Assembly: GCA_016709545.1 (NCBI GenBank)
Contig: JADJMO010000022.1
Span: 62,001 to 126,000 of the forward strand
From: Myxococcales bacterium
GTDB taxonomy: Bacteria > Myxococcota_A > Polyangia > Polyangiales > JADJMO01
Direction: 5' to 3'
DNA: 64,000 bases
In this document: in pieces, positions 15,498 through 25,509 of the stretch
Layout: every line of letters starts with the position of its first letter
Position numbering within the stretch: position 1 is the stretch's first letter
The notes under the pieces: generated by a model
The model's database searches: none
What the model was told of the DNA's origin: nothing
Seen by the model: the letters and a program-made list of their open reading frames with translations, nothing else
Made by a program: the position numbers and the translations under genes

Positions 15498-17465
15498 CTA
15501 CGGCCCGGCCGAGGCCCAGGTCGCGAGCGACTTCACCGCGGGTGCGTCGGTCTTCGCGCCCTCCGGCACGAACAGCACCGCGATCCGGGTGGACGTCGTG
15601 CCGGTGAGCTTGATCTGCAGCTTGCGGACGCCCGTCGTCGGGTTCTGCGGCGCCGCGAGGTTCACGTCCACGACCGACAGCGCGGCGCCGGCCGTCGGCG
15701 CGAGCAACGACACCGTCAGGGTCTTCCCACCCTGGGTGAGCGTGGCCTTGGTGCCGGCGATCGCCACCGTGGCCTTCGTGTGCATCGTCCAGACGACGCC
15801 GACGCCCTTGCTGGCCTCGAGCTCGTCCTCGACGAGGAGCCGCGTCTTGCCGTCGAGGAGCGCCACCCCGCGCTGGGCCTTCGTCACGCCGAGCGGCGCG
15901 TACCCCTTGGAGAGATCGGCGATGGCCCACGGCACGGGACCCACAACGAACCCGGTGATGGGCGCCTTCGCCGCCTCGTCCTGGTTCTTGCCGTCGACGA
16001 GCAGCGTGTTCTGCCCGATCGTCGCCTTGCGGTAGTACGTGTACCGCTCCTTGCCGAAGTACCCGGTGAGGTCGTAGTTGTCCGGCCCGAGGTCGATCGC
16101 CCACCGCTGGCCGAGCGCGTCGAAGACGAAGTCACCGAGGTCGAGGTCGGAGTGGTTGGCGCCGTTGTCGCCGCCCTTGAACCCGACCCACACCGCGTTC
16201 GCGTCGCCCCACGACGAGCGCATCGAGACGATGTCGGCGACGTGGAACCACGTCTCCGTGGGCTCCTTCGCGAGATCGGCCGCGTTGCCACGGGCGTCGT
16301 ACCACATGAGATCGCCGTACGAGCCGTTCTTGCCCGCCGCTCCCCGCGCGCCGTACGCGTAGAGGGGGCTCTCGAAGCGACGCGCGAGCCAGAACAGCGG
16401 GGGCTCGTCGCCCTCGGCCGAGTCCGCGTCGGCGAAGTTGAAGCTGAGGCCCGTCGGCCCGACGTTGCCGAGCCGGAACAGCGCCGCCTTCGAGAAGCCG
16501 GGCAGCGCGCTGAGCCCGAAGTCCGTGCCGAGCGCGCTCTTCAGCGACGCGATGCCCGCGACCGCGTACTGCGTCGCGTAGCCCCAGTACCCCGGGCCCT
16601 CCGCCCAGGCGCCGTCGGGCGCGTACGACGCGAGGGCCTTCGGCACGTTCGCGATCGCGCGCGCGAGCAGGAACTTCGCGAGCGCGGGCTGCTCGTCGGC
16701 TACCGCGAGCGCGCCCGCGGTGAGCCCGCCGTGGCACACGAGGTTCCAGTTGAACGGGTCGGTCGTCCACCACGCCTTGGCGTCGTAGGCCTTCTTGCCC
16801 TCGCCGAGGCCCTTGGTCACGAGCGCGTCGGCGATGGTCTTGCGATCGGCGGGCGACAGCGACGCGTGGAGCCAGTCGTAGCCGATGGCGAACGCGTAGC
16901 TCATCTCCGCGACGTCGAGGAAGTGCGAAGGGTTCCAGTCCGAGAACCCGGCGACGTGCACCAGCTCCTTCACCGCGCGATCGAGGTACTTCGCGTCCCC
17001 CGTCAGCCGGTGGAGGAGCGCGAGCGTGTACGTGCGCTTGAGGACCTCGCGGCTCACGGCGAGCAACCGCGGCCCGACGAGAACGCGCTCGGACACCGGA
17101 GCGGTGAGCATGGCGTCGCCGCGCGCCACGAGCGCGGTGTAGTACCCCTTGGCCACCGGGTCGGTCAGCGAGGCCTTGATCGCCGCGAGGTCGGCGTCGC
17201 GCACCACCAGACGCGGGTGGCCGGCGACCAGCGTGGAGAGCACGGTCGCCTCGGTCGGTGGCGTGTACGCGGTCGGCCAGCCCGGCACGCCGCCGTCGCC
17301 ACCGCCGTCACCGCCCGCGTCGGGCGCTGCGTCCCCGCCGATCGAGGTATCGCTCGCCCCATCGCTCGCCGCATCGCTCGCCGCGTCGTCGCTCGGAGGG
17401 TCGCTCGTCGACGAGTCGCCACAGGCGCAGAGCAACGCAGCCACCACGAACAGAGGTCGGCGCAT
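15498..17465 (-). CDS. Heparinase II/III-like lipoprotein (polysaccharide lyase candidate)
   Basis: A 655-residue protein from ATG 17465 with a lipoprotein signal (LFVVAALLCAC) and an Asp/Ser/Gly-rich linker to residue 60. An alpha-helical barrel follows (YLDRAVKELVHVAGFSDWNP, FAIGYDWLHASLSPADRKTI, NWNLVCHGGLTAGALAVADE near residue 250). The C-terminal part is the beta-sandwich domain (NGANHSDLDLGDFVFDALGQ, RWAIDLGPDNYDLTGYFG, YYRKATIGQNTLLVDGKNQ). The NWN, HSDLDLG and YYRxxTxxxNTL motifs are those of heparinase II/III-like lyases, which cleave uronic-acid polysaccharides. It is predicted to be on the cell surface or in the periplasm. The substrate is unknown. An upstream in-frame extension to 17708 is not believed. 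Confidence 0.85.
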   Translation of the reverse strand: MRRPLFVVAALLCACGDSSTSDPPSDDAASDAASDGASDTSIGGDAAPDAGGDGGGDGGVPGWPTAYTPPTEATVLSTLVAGHPRLVVRDADLAAIKASLTDPVAKGYYTALVARGDAMLTAPVSERVLVGPRLLAVSREVLKRTYTLALLHRLTGDAKYLDRAVKELVHVAGFSDWNPSHFLDVAEMSYAFAIGYDWLHASLSPADRKTIADALVTKGLGEGKKAYDAKAWWTTDPFNWNLVCHGGLTAGALAVADEQPALAKFLLARAIANVPKALASYAPDGAWAEGPGYWGYATQYAVAGIASLKSALGTDFGLSALPGFSKAALFRLGNVGPTGLSFNFADADSAEGDEPPLFWLARRFESPLYAYGARGAAGKNGSYGDLMWYDARGNAADLAKEPTETWFHVADIVSMRSSWGDANAVWVGFKGGDNGANHSDLDLGDFVFDALGQRWAIDLGPDNYDLTGYFGKERYTYYRKATIGQNTLLVDGKNQDEAAKAPITGFVVGPVPWAIADLSKGYAPLGVTKAQRGVALLDGKTRLLVEDELEASKGVGVVWTMHTKATVAIAGTKATLTQGGKTLTVSLLAPTAGAALSVVDVNLAAPQNPTTGVRKLQIKLTGTTSTRIAVLFVPEGAKTDAPAVKSLATWASAGP

Positions 17466-17548
17466 CGCAGGAGGATAGCAAAGACGCGTCGTCGAGCGCG
17501 GCCGGTCGAGCCAGATCGGGGACTGCTCTTCTTCACCTTCTCGGGATT

Positions 17549-17573
17549 CATCGGCACGCAATTGCTGCCGATG
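17549..17573. promoter_or_regulatory. Inverted repeat between divergent genes
   Basis: CATCGGCA and TGCCGATG (8-bp perfect arms) flank a 9-base centre that itself contains GCAATTGC. It sits 84 bases upstream of the heparinase-like gene (start 17465, minus) and about 130 bases before the MerR gene (plus). It could be an operator. The minus-strand reading across it (LECIGSNCVPMNPEKVKK) also looks protein-like, so a small gene is an alternative explanation. Confidence 0.35.
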
Positions 17574-17662
17574 CACTCGAGCGGCCAGCCGTAGGAGGTC
17601 CTGCCCCCCTGACGCAACCCGAAAGTCCCCCGGCGCCCGCGCTTCCCGCCGTCGCGCCCCCT

Positions 17663-17693
17663 TGACCCTCCCGCGACGGGAGGGTGCATGAAC
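17663..17693 (+). promoter_or_regulatory. MerR-type operator and promoter of the TipAS regulator gene
   Basis: ACCCTCCCG-CGA-CGGGAGGGT (17665-17685) is a perfect dyad with 9-bp arms. It begins inside a TTGACC box (17663-17668) that fits a -35 element; 19 bases further on is a weak -10 (ATGAAC, 17688-17693). An over-long spacer filled by a GC-rich dyad is the hallmark of MerR-family promoters, where the regulator twists the DNA. The transcript would start at about 17700, giving a nearly leaderless mRNA for the ATG at 17702. Autoregulation is inferred. Confidence 0.75.
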
Positions 17694-17701
17694 AGGGCGC
17701 G

Positions 17702-18445
17702 ATGGCATTCAAGGTCGGCGAGGTCAGCAGGCTCACGCGTCTCAGCGTGCGAGCGCTGCATCACTACGATTCGATCGGTCTCGTGAAGCCCAGCGGAAGG
17801 AGCGCCTCCGGCTACCGGCTCTACACCGAGCGAGACCTCGAACGACTCCAGGAAGTGTCGTTCTACCGCGCGCTCGAGCTCTCGCTCGAGGACATCGTGA
17901 GGGCGCTCGCCGATCCGGCCTCCGACCGGCGGCGCGTGCTCCTCGCCCAGCGTGCCCTCCTCGAGCAGAGGCTCGAGAAGACGCGCGCCGTGCTCGCGCT
18001 CCTGGACGACACGCTGCGCGCGTTCGATGGAGAACGGACCATGACGACAGAAGAGATGTTCGGCGCGTTCGACCCGACCGAATACGAGGAGGAGGCCGAG
18101 GCCCGCTGGGGCGACACCGAGGCCTACCGCATCAGCCAAGAGCGCACGAAGCGCTACGGCGCGGCGGACTGGGCCGCGATGAAGGCCGAGGCCGCTACCA
18201 TCCTCGACGACTTCGCGACCCTCGCCGCGGAGGAGGTGCCCGCGACCGACGACCGCGCGGCCGATGTCGCCGAGCGCCACCGGCTGCACCTCTATCGGTG
18301 GTTCTACCCGACCAGCCGCGAGCACCACGCGGCGCTCGGGCGCATGTACGTCGCCGACCCTCGCTTCGCCGCGAACTACGACCAGCGCCGCGCGGGCCTC
18401 GCGGTCTACGTGCGCGACGCGATCCTGACGAACGCCCTCCGTTAG
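17702..18445 (+). CDS. MerR-family regulator with TipAS effector-binding domain
   Basis: A 247-residue protein. Residues 1-70 are the winged HTH (MAFKVGEVSRLTRLSVRALH, then HYDSIGLVKPSGRSASGYRL and ELSLEDIVRAL), followed by a coiled-coil dimerisation helix (LAQRALLEQRLEKTRAVLAL). A TipAS-like all-helical drug-binding domain follows (MFGAFDPTEYEEEAEARWG, HRLHLYRWFYPTSREHHAAL, YVADPRFAANYDQRRAGLAV). TipAS proteins bind thiopeptide or other ligands and activate their own promoter. The start at 17702 is chosen over 17684 because MAFKVGEVSRL aligns with MerR N-termini and because of the promoter spacing. No transporter gene is adjacent. Confidence 0.9.
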   Translation: MAFKVGEVSRLTRLSVRALHHYDSIGLVKPSGRSASGYRLYTERDLERLQEVSFYRALELSLEDIVRALADPASDRRRVLLAQRALLEQRLEKTRAVLALLDDTLRAFDGERTMTTEEMFGAFDPTEYEEEAEARWGDTEAYRISQERTKRYGAADWAAMKAEAATILDDFATLAAEEVPATDDRAADVAERHRLHLYRWFYPTSREHHAALGRMYVADPRFAANYDQRRAGLAVYVRDAILTNALR

Positions 18446-20874
18446 AGCTCGTCCTCGACCGGCTTGCCGCGGAGCACGCGCCCCGCGAGATCGGCCACCA
18501 GCGTGCGCTCTGCGCAGAGGCCGAGGGGGTACACGTGGGTCGCGATCGCGCACCCGAAGCGCGTCCGATCGGCCGTGCCGAGCAGCTCGGCGTGACCGGT
18601 CGCCTCGTCGATCAGGTACCCTCGCCGATCCGCGTCAGCGACAGCAGCGAAGCACCGTCGGCGCCGTACAGCCGCACGCGACGATCGCGGAGGGTCACGA
18701 CGACGCGGTCGCCGTGGACCGCGAGGTCACGCACCTCTCCGTCGACGGCCCACTTCGCGCTGCGCGTGTGGCTCGCCGCGTCCCAGGCCTCGACCGACCC
18801 GGACGATTCGCCGACGATCCCCGCCCACACGGTCTTGCCGTCGGTGGACAGCGCGAGTGCGGAGACGTCGCCGTCGACCTTCTCCTCCCAGAGCATCTTG
18901 CCGGACTTCGACTCGTACGCCCGGATGCGGTTGCGTGGACCTTGCTTGCCGGGCGGCACGTAGGGCACATAGAGGGTCTCGCCGTCGAGCGAGAAGCACG
19001 ACCCCGCGACTTCGCGGCCGAGCGCCTGCGCGGTGATCGTCTGCTTGGTCGAGAGGTCGACCAGCCAGCCGCTGGCGGCCGTCTTGTGCCCACCGATCAG
19101 CCCGTAGCGCCCGTTGGGCGACAGGAGGACGATGGGCCCGAGCGGACGCTGCGCTTTCGACACGCCGCTGGCCGGATCCAGCGTGTGCAACGTGTGCTGC
19201 CCACCGAGGTTCTCCTGCCCGAGCAGCATCCCTGCCGCGTCCCAGCCGAGCGCCGTGAACACCTTGGGGGTCGACCACCTCGGCGCGAGCGCTGCGTCGA
19301 GCGACTCGAGGCTCTTGGCCGCCACCAGGACCTCGCCGCCGTGCAACGAGAGGGTGCGGATCGACCCGTCGATCTTGCGCGTGCGGCGCGTGCCGTCGAG
19401 CAGGTCGAACAGCGACAGCTCGTCGAACGCCACCGCCAGGTGCTTCGCGGAGATCGCGACCGCCTCCGGTTGCTTGCGCGCGACGTGCGCGGACAGGACG
19501 CTCTTGCCCTTGCTCGGGTCCCACACCCGGACGCTGCCGTCGGACGACCCCGTGACCAGACGGGCTCCATCGGTGCTGTAGTCGACGCTGCTGATGCCGT
19601 TGGTGTGGCCCTTCATCGAGCCTTCCATGTTGTGGGACTGGAACGTGGCGGCGTCCCACAGGCGCACGGTCAGCGTTCCCGCGGTCGCGAGCTCGACGCC
19701 CTTCGGGTGGAGCGCGATCTCGGCGACCGCGCGCTTCGCCTCGTGGCTCTCCACGTGCTTTCCGGGGTTCGACACGAGCATCCAGTGGAGGTCGCGTCGC
19801 GCCCCGCCGTACACCCGGTCGCTGTCCGCGCCGAACAGCAGGCTCTCGAGCTCGAACCCGAAGTCGAGCGTGGCCACCTTGGCGCCGGTCTTGGTGTCGT
19901 AGGCAAGCGCCTTCTTGCGATCGTCGACGCGGGCGAGCACGACGCGTCGCGTGTCCGGCGACAGGGACACACGGTAGATCGGGTCGACCCCTTGCGCGAT
20001 CACCCGCGGTGGTGCGCTGCCGTCGAGGGGCGTGAGCGTCACCCCCATCGGCCCGCTCGCCTTCTTCGGCCCGGTCGTGACGAGCAAGCCGTCGCCGCCG
20101 AGCGCGATCGGCGCGCCCTGCTGTTCGAACACCCTCTGGTCCCCCGTGACGAGGTTCCAGGCGACGGTGCGCTTCTCGCCCGCGGCGACGAGCCAGTCGG
20201 CCGCCATCGCGAGGGCCCAGACCTGGGCACCGAGGTCGAAGACGCGCGTCACCGCGAGGCTCTCGGGAGTGTGCAGCGTGACCCGCCTCCCGTCCCCCAC
20301 GGCGATCCCGTGCTTGCCCCATCGGACGCGCCAGGGGGCATCGACGAGATCGAGCTCGACGATCCGCGAGGCCTCCTCTGGCCCCGAGCGCCGTGCGCGC
20401 GCGATCGAACAGGCGCTGCGCTCCCGCGGGGTCGGCCGTCGCGAGCGTCGCTGCCCGGGCCAGCGCCTCCTCGACCGTCGGCGAGTTCGCGAGCTTCGCC
20501 TCCGCGTCCGCCGCGGCGGCGCGCTCCGCCGGATCGGCCGAAGCCTTCAGGGTGCTCGCCAGCGTGTGCGCCTCGGGGTCGCGACCGATCTCGACCAGCG
20601 CCCGCAGCCGCACCACCGCCGACAGCCCGGCTTCACCCGGGCAGTGCGCGTCGGCGACCGCCAGCACGCGCAACGCGCGGTCGATGCGCCCCTCCTTCTC
20701 GACGAGGGTCCGCGCCTTCTCCCGGCGCGGCTCCTCGGCGACGCACTCCTTCGTGCGCACCACGCTCACCTTCGGCGGAGGCGGTGGAGTCGAAGGAGGC
20801 GCGGCCGGCGCGCCCGGGGCGCCGCAGTGCGAGAGGGTGAAGAGCCCCGCGGTCGAGAGCAGGCGTCGGACCAT
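18442..20874 (-). CDS. TPR/WD40 lipoprotein (two frame changes)
   Basis: From ATG 20874 the frame gives a lipoprotein signal (FTLSHC, then a Pro-rich linker) and a TPR-like helical region (DRALRVLAVADAHCPGEAGL, AGAQRLFDRARTALG). At about 20382-20385 a run of four C bases shifts the frame; with three it continues EEASRIVELDLVDAPWRVRW into a long WD40 propeller (GHTNGISSVDYSTDGARLVT, GSSDGSVRVWDPSKGK). At 18619-18621 a run of three C stops the frame early (RIGEGT). With four it continues GYLIDEATGHAELLG to the true TAA at 18442. Joined length is about 810 residues. It is predicted to be an outer-membrane or periplasmic scaffold. Its stop overlaps that of the MerR gene. Confidence 0.75.
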
Positions 20875-20943
20875 CGTGTCCGAGAGAACGCCACGCCGGA
20901 GACGACATTCCACGCCGTGCATGCGCGCGAGCGTACACCCGGG

Positions 20944-22734
20944 TCAGCGCACGATCTCCCCGAACGATCCCCAGAACGCGGCGTCCGCCTTCGCCTCGAG
21001 CGCCGCGCGGAACCCCGGCGCTTGCATCCGCACGTACCGGGGATCCCGGGCGAACGCCGCCCGCACCGCGTCGAGGGCCGGCGCGCTCTCGCCGAGGTCG
21101 AGGTACAGCGCCGCGCACTGCAGGTGGTCGAACGCGCCGCCGAACGCAGCGTTCGCCGCGTGGTCCGCGATGGCGCCGCGCTTGTCGCCCGCCATGCTCC
21201 GCGCCGTCGCCGCCAGGCGCAGCGCGCGCACGTCGCGCGGATCGGCGGCGCCCGCGCGCTCCCACGCCGCCGCGGCCTCGAGCGGTTTGCCCAGGGACCG
21301 CAGCGACACCGCGAGCTCGAACCACGGCCGCGGATCCGCAGGGTCCGCCGTCGTCGCGCGCTGGAACGCCGCGAGCGCCGCGCCGTGCTGCCCGAGCTTG
21401 CGGTGCGCGAGCCCGCGATAGAGATCGGGCTCGGCCGCGAACGTGAGCTTCGTCTCCCGCGCGGGCAGCCACGCGACGACCGCGAGCCCGAGCGCCGCCA
21501 CGAGCAACCCCGCCCGCGCGCGCGGCGCGGCCCGCACGACGTCGCGCGCGGCGACCACCGCGAACAGCGCGAGGAAGGGCAGGGCGGGCACCCGGTAGCG
21601 CGCGCTCACGAAGAACATCGACACCACGAGCGCCTGCGCGGCGACGAACGCGAGCGGCAGGAGCAACCGGCGCTCCCGCAGCGAGACCCCCATCCCCACG
21701 AGCGCCGCCGGCATCAGCCACCCGTCGGGCAGGAGCCACGGCCGCGGACCGACCAGCGCGGCGAGCACCCTCGACCCCGACCGCACCGCATACACGTCGG
21801 TGTCGCGCGGGATCTCGGCGGCGTGGAAGAACAGCCAGACCTTGCGCAGGTAGAGCCCGAGCGCCTGCGCGGGGTGCGCCTTCCAGAACGCGAGCCCCTG
21901 GTCGAGGAACCACGACGAGGCGGCGGGCCGTCCTCTCAGGTGCGCCTCGCGGAGCGGCCGGTCGATCAGCTCGCCCCAGTGCACCCCGGGCCGGATGGAT
22001 AGCGTCTCGATGTATCGCTCGTTGTTGCCGAGGAAGAAGTTGAGCCCGCCGTTGGTCGACACCAGCACGAGCTCGCCGGCGAACGACGCGTTCCGGTAGG
22101 TCACCGGCAGGATGGGCAGGACCACGCCGGCGCCGAACGCGAGCGCCGCCCGCCGATCCTTCGCGCCGATCAGCAGGCCCAGCCCGACGACCACCGCGAA
22201 CGGAAGGATCACCGCCGCGAACACGGCGGACACTCCGAGCGCGAGCCCCGCCCCCGTGGCGTGCTTCGGGCTGCCGTCGGCATCGAGCAGCAGCAACACC
22301 GCCAGCAGATCGAACACCCCGGCCCACGTGGCCGCGAGCAGCTCGCCGCTCGAGAACACCAGCATCCCGTGGCCCGCGACGAGCGCCGCGGTGACCAGCG
22401 CGACCCGCGCGTCGAACAGGCGGCGCGCGATCGCGAAGATCAGCGCGACCGCCGCCGTGCTCGCCAGGACCTGCACGAGCCGCGGCAAGAGCAGCCCGTC
22501 CGAGAGCCGCAGCGTCAGGCCCAGGAAATACAGCATGCCCGGCGGCTGCCAGAACGGCGCCTGCTCGAACGGCTTGTCCGCCGCGAGCAGCCGCGCGTCC
22601 TCGACGTACCGGTCCTCGTCGAGCACGGGGTGCTCGAACAGCACGTCGCCGCGCAGCGCGAGCACGTGACCGAGGCGCAGGACGAACGCCGCCGCCAGGA
22701 TCACCAACAGCGCGACGCGCTCCCGACGGGTCAC
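20944..22734 (-). CDS. GT39/ArnT-like membrane glycosyltransferase with C-terminal TPRs
   Basis: About 596 residues from GTG 22734 (ATG 22770 is the alternative). An N-terminal transmembrane helix (VALLVILAAAFVLRLG) leads into a DED motif (HPVLDEDRYVEDARLLA, near residue 38), where the catalytic acid of PMT/ArnT-type enzymes sits, then PPGMLYFLGLTLRL and about ten further helices. From about residue 450 the membrane part ends and three TPRs follow (YRGLAHRKLGQHGAALAAFQ, WFELAVSLRSLGKPLEAAAA). These enzymes transfer sugars from polyprenyl-phosphate carriers on the periplasmic face. The fused TPR tail suggests a protein acceptor or partner. The acceptor is unknown. Confidence 0.75.
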   Translation of the reverse strand: MTRRERVALLVILAAAFVLRLGHVLALRGDVLFEHPVLDEDRYVEDARLLAADKPFEQAPFWQPPGMLYFLGLTLRLSDGLLLPRLVQVLASTAAVALIFAIARRLFDARVALVTAALVAGHGMLVFSSGELLAATWAGVFDLLAVLLLLDADGSPKHATGAGLALGVSAVFAAVILPFAVVVGLGLLIGAKDRRAALAFGAGVVLPILPVTYRNASFAGELVLVSTNGGLNFFLGNNERYIETLSIRPGVHWGELIDRPLREAHLRGRPAASSWFLDQGLAFWKAHPAQALGLYLRKVWLFFHAAEIPRDTDVYAVRSGSRVLAALVGPRPWLLPDGWLMPAALVGMGVSLRERRLLLPLAFVAAQALVVSMFFVSARYRVPALPFLALFAVVAARDVVRAAPRARAGLLVAALGLAVVAWLPARETKLTFAAEPDLYRGLAHRKLGQHGAALAAFQRATTADPADPRPWFELAVSLRSLGKPLEAAAAWERAGAADPRDVRALRLAATARSMAGDKRGAIADHAANAAFGGAFDHLQCAALYLDLGESAPALDAVRAAFARDPRYVRMQAPGFRAALEAKADAAFWGSFGEIVR

Positions 22735-22788
22735 CGCGCCGAGGATAGAGGACTCCCGCGTCGAACACATGGTCTAGGATCGCGGTCG

Positions 22789-24291
22789 ATGGAGGAAGGC
22801 GGCCGGCGACGGGAGGACGCGCTCGTGGGCGTCGCGCTCGTGGCCGTCGCCGTGGTGTGCCTCGTCTTCCGCTACCTGCCGATGGTCGACCTGCCACAGC
22901 ACCACGCGATGGTGTCGATCCTGCGCCACCACGGCGACCCGGCGTGGGATTTCGCCCACCGGTACACCTTCGATTTCGTCGGGCGCCCGTACGCGACGGT
23001 GTACTGGTTGGCCGCCGCGCTCGCCCTCGTCTTCCCGCTGCGGATCGCCATGGGGCTCGTCGTCGCGCTCGCCACGGTGGCGCCGTTCCTCGGGCTGTGG
23101 GCGCTGCTGCGCGCCCTCGAGCGCCCGCGCGCGCCGCTCTTGCTGGCGTTGCCGCTCGCGTTCGGGAGCCTCTGGCACTGGGGTTTCCTCAACTTCCTCT
23201 CGGGCACCGGCCTCTTCCTCGGGGGCCTCGCGCTCGCGGTGCACGCGGCGCGCGGCGCGGGGCGAAGGGAACCTCTCCTGCTCGGCCTCCTCGGCCCTCT
23301 GCTCCTGCTCACCCACTTCCACGGGCTCGTGATGCTGCTGCTCGTCGCGCCGATCTTCGCGCTCGCGTTCGGGCCGGACGATCGCCGCCGCGCGCTCCTG
23401 CGGGGCGTCGCGCCGCTCGCGCCCGCGGCGGTCCTCGCGGCCACCTTCGTGCTCCTCACCTGGCGACAGGCCGAGGGCGCGTGGGCGCAGATGAACCCGC
23501 CGATCGGCGAGCGCGCCTCGCGGTTCGTCGAGTTCCTCGCGGCGGGGGTGCTCGATCCGTGGCCGACGGTGTTCGTCGGCGGCTTCTTCGCCCTCGCGGC
23601 CGTCGCGATGCTCGTGGGCGTGTCCGACCTCTCTCGTCGGCACCGCGCGGCGCTCGCCCTCGCCCTCGCGCTGCAGGTCACCTTCTACCTCGCGCTCCCC
23701 CTCAACACGAACACCGCCACCTTCGTGTCGGCGCGGCACGCGCTCCTCATCGCGCTGTTCGTCGTGCCGCTGATCCCGGACCTGCGCGGTCGCGTCGCCC
23801 TCGTCGTGCCGGCCGCGTTCGCCTCGCTCGGCCTCGTCGTCGTGGTCCAGCACCTCGCCGCGTTCGACCGCGAGGCCCGCGAGCTCGACGCTGCGATCGC
23901 CCCGCTCCCCGAAAACCAGCGCCTCCTCCCGCTGATCTTCGCCCCGCGCAGCCCGACCACGCACCCCGCCACGTTCCCCTACCTGCACTTCGGCGCCTAC
24001 GCGCAGGCGAGCCACGGGGGCGAGCTCTCGCGCACCTTCGCGACGGTCTGGAACGTGCCGATCCGCTACCGCGCCGACTACGCGCGTTACCCCATCCGCG
24101 AGTCGCTCGAGTGGACCCCCCACCTCGTCTCACCCGAGGATCTCCGGCACTTCGACTACGTCCTCGTCCGCGGCGCGCCGCGCTGGCCCGCGACGCTGCG
24201 TCTCGGGGGCCTCGAGGTCGTCGCACGGAGCGGTGCCTTCGTGCTGCTCCGCAACCCCGGCGCGCTCCCCGCCGAGCTCCCGCCGCGATGA
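22789..24291 (+). CDS. Polytopic membrane protein of unknown function
   Basis: A 500-residue protein with about eleven transmembrane segments (ALVGVALVAVAVVCLVFRYL, LLLGLLGPLLLLTHFHGLVM, LALALALQVTFYLALPLNTN). A soluble C-terminal domain of about 120 residues follows (LIFAPRSPTTHPATFPYLHF, then YADYARYPIRESLEW). The overall plan of an N-terminal arginine-rich tail, LPQHHAMVSIL loop and C-terminal cap resembles GT-C glycosyltransferase-like proteins, but no DxD-type signature is clear. It is divergent from the GT39/TPR gene (54 bases apart) and overlaps the next gene by four bases (ATGA), so those two are cotranscribed and probably act together. Confidence 0.65.
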   Translation: MEEGGRRREDALVGVALVAVAVVCLVFRYLPMVDLPQHHAMVSILRHHGDPAWDFAHRYTFDFVGRPYATVYWLAAALALVFPLRIAMGLVVALATVAPFLGLWALLRALERPRAPLLLALPLAFGSLWHWGFLNFLSGTGLFLGGLALAVHAARGAGRREPLLLGLLGPLLLLTHFHGLVMLLLVAPIFALAFGPDDRRRALLRGVAPLAPAAVLAATFVLLTWRQAEGAWAQMNPPIGERASRFVEFLAAGVLDPWPTVFVGGFFALAAVAMLVGVSDLSRRHRAALALALALQVTFYLALPLNTNTATFVSARHALLIALFVVPLIPDLRGRVALVVPAAFASLGLVVVVQHLAAFDREARELDAAIAPLPENQRLLPLIFAPRSPTTHPATFPYLHFGAYAQASHGGELSRTFATVWNVPIRYRADYARYPIRESLEWTPHLVSPEDLRHFDYVLVRGAPRWPATLRLGGLEVVARSGAFVLLRNPGALPAELPPR

Positions 24292-25509
24292 AGGCCGCGC
24301 TCGCGATCCTCGTCGTCGGCTTCGCCCTCTCGGCCGCGCAGCCCACCGCGTGCACACAAGGCGACCTCCGCCTCGACGCGCTCCGCTCGCTCGTCGACGA
24401 GCGCCGCTCGTTCCTCGGCGACCCGGGGCCGAGCATCGTCGCCGCCGGCCGCCTGCGCGAGGACCACCACGCCGCGATCTACCCGCGCGACCTCTCGATC
24501 GGTTCGGCGTTCATCTACCCGCCGATCGCGGCCCGCCCCTACGAGCGGCTCGCGGGCCTGCACCCGTCGCTCGCGCGCGCGTCCCTCTCGCGGGTGAGCC
24601 GCGCGCTGTTCGTCGTCGTGGTGGGCCTGCTGGTCGCGTTGCTCGTCGTGCGCCGGAGGCCGCGCGTCCTCGAGCTCGTCGCGGCGGTGTTCGGCGCGCT
24701 CGCGTTCTTCCCGCTCGTGCACGCGGTGCAGCTGAACCAGGCCACCCTGGCGGTGACCGCGCTGGATCGGCGCCACGCTCCTCGCCCTCGTGACGGAGCG
24801 GCCGGCGCTCGCCGGGATCGCCGTCGGGCTCGCGTGCGCGGTCAAGCCGCACCTCGCGCTCGTGCTGCCGCTGCTCGCGTTCCACGCCCGGCGCACGGTC
24901 GTGGCCGCGCTCGCCACCGGCGCAGCGCTCTTCGCGCTCTCGCTCGCCTACGCCGGCGTCGCGAACCACGTCGCCTACGCCACCTCGGTGCTCCCGACGC
25001 TGTCGCGCGGCTATGCCTACTTCGCCAACCAATCGGCCAACGGCCTCTACCAGCGCCTGTTCATCGACTCCGACATCGGCGTGTTCGTGCTGCCGCCGGC
25101 CTACCTGCCGGTGCAGGCGCTCACCCTCGCCACGGCCGTCGCGGGCTACGGGGCGGCCGCGTTCGTGATCCACCGCGCCCGCGCGCGCGCCGATCTCGCG
25201 CCGCTGGTCTTCGGCTTCGCCTGGCTCGTCTGCACGCTGATCTCGCCGATCGGCTGGCAGCACCACTTCGCGCCGGCGCTGTTCGTGTTCGCGCTGCTCC
25301 TCCGCGACCGGATCGTGCCGGCGCCGCTCGCCGCGCTCGCCTTCGTGCTCCTCGGGGCCTACTTCGAGGTGCGGCAGCTCCGCGACCCGCTCGCCCTCGT
25401 CGGCGCGTCGTACGTGTTCTTCGGCGCTCTCTTGCTCGTCGTGCTGCTCGGCCGGGCGCTGCTCACGGCTTGCGCCGGTACACCAGGAATCGCCCGATCT
25501 GGTTCGTGA
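24288..25509 (+). CDS. GT87 (DUF2029) family membrane glycosyltransferase (one frame change)
   Basis: Starts ATG 24288, overlapping the previous stop as ATGA. Reads MKAALAILVVGFALSAAQPT, a periplasmic loop, then VQLNQATLAVTAL in the first frame. One extra G at about 24764 shifts it, and the protein continues IGATLLALVTERPALAGIAV, then ACAVKPHLALVLPLLAFHAR, ANQSANGLYQRLF, LISPIGWQHHF. The QLNQ, KPHLAL and NQS signatures and the WQHHF motif near the C-terminus are those of GT87, which uses polyprenol-linked mannose or arabinose in known members. Joined length is about 406 residues with roughly nine helices. The tail overlaps the convergent GT39 gene by 47 bases. Confidence 0.75.

Noticed and set aside
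15498..17708. N-terminal extension of the heparinase-like protein to 17708
   Set aside because: A perfect lipoprotein signal begins at 17465; the 81 residues upstream are Arg-rich and cross the divergent MerR promoter.
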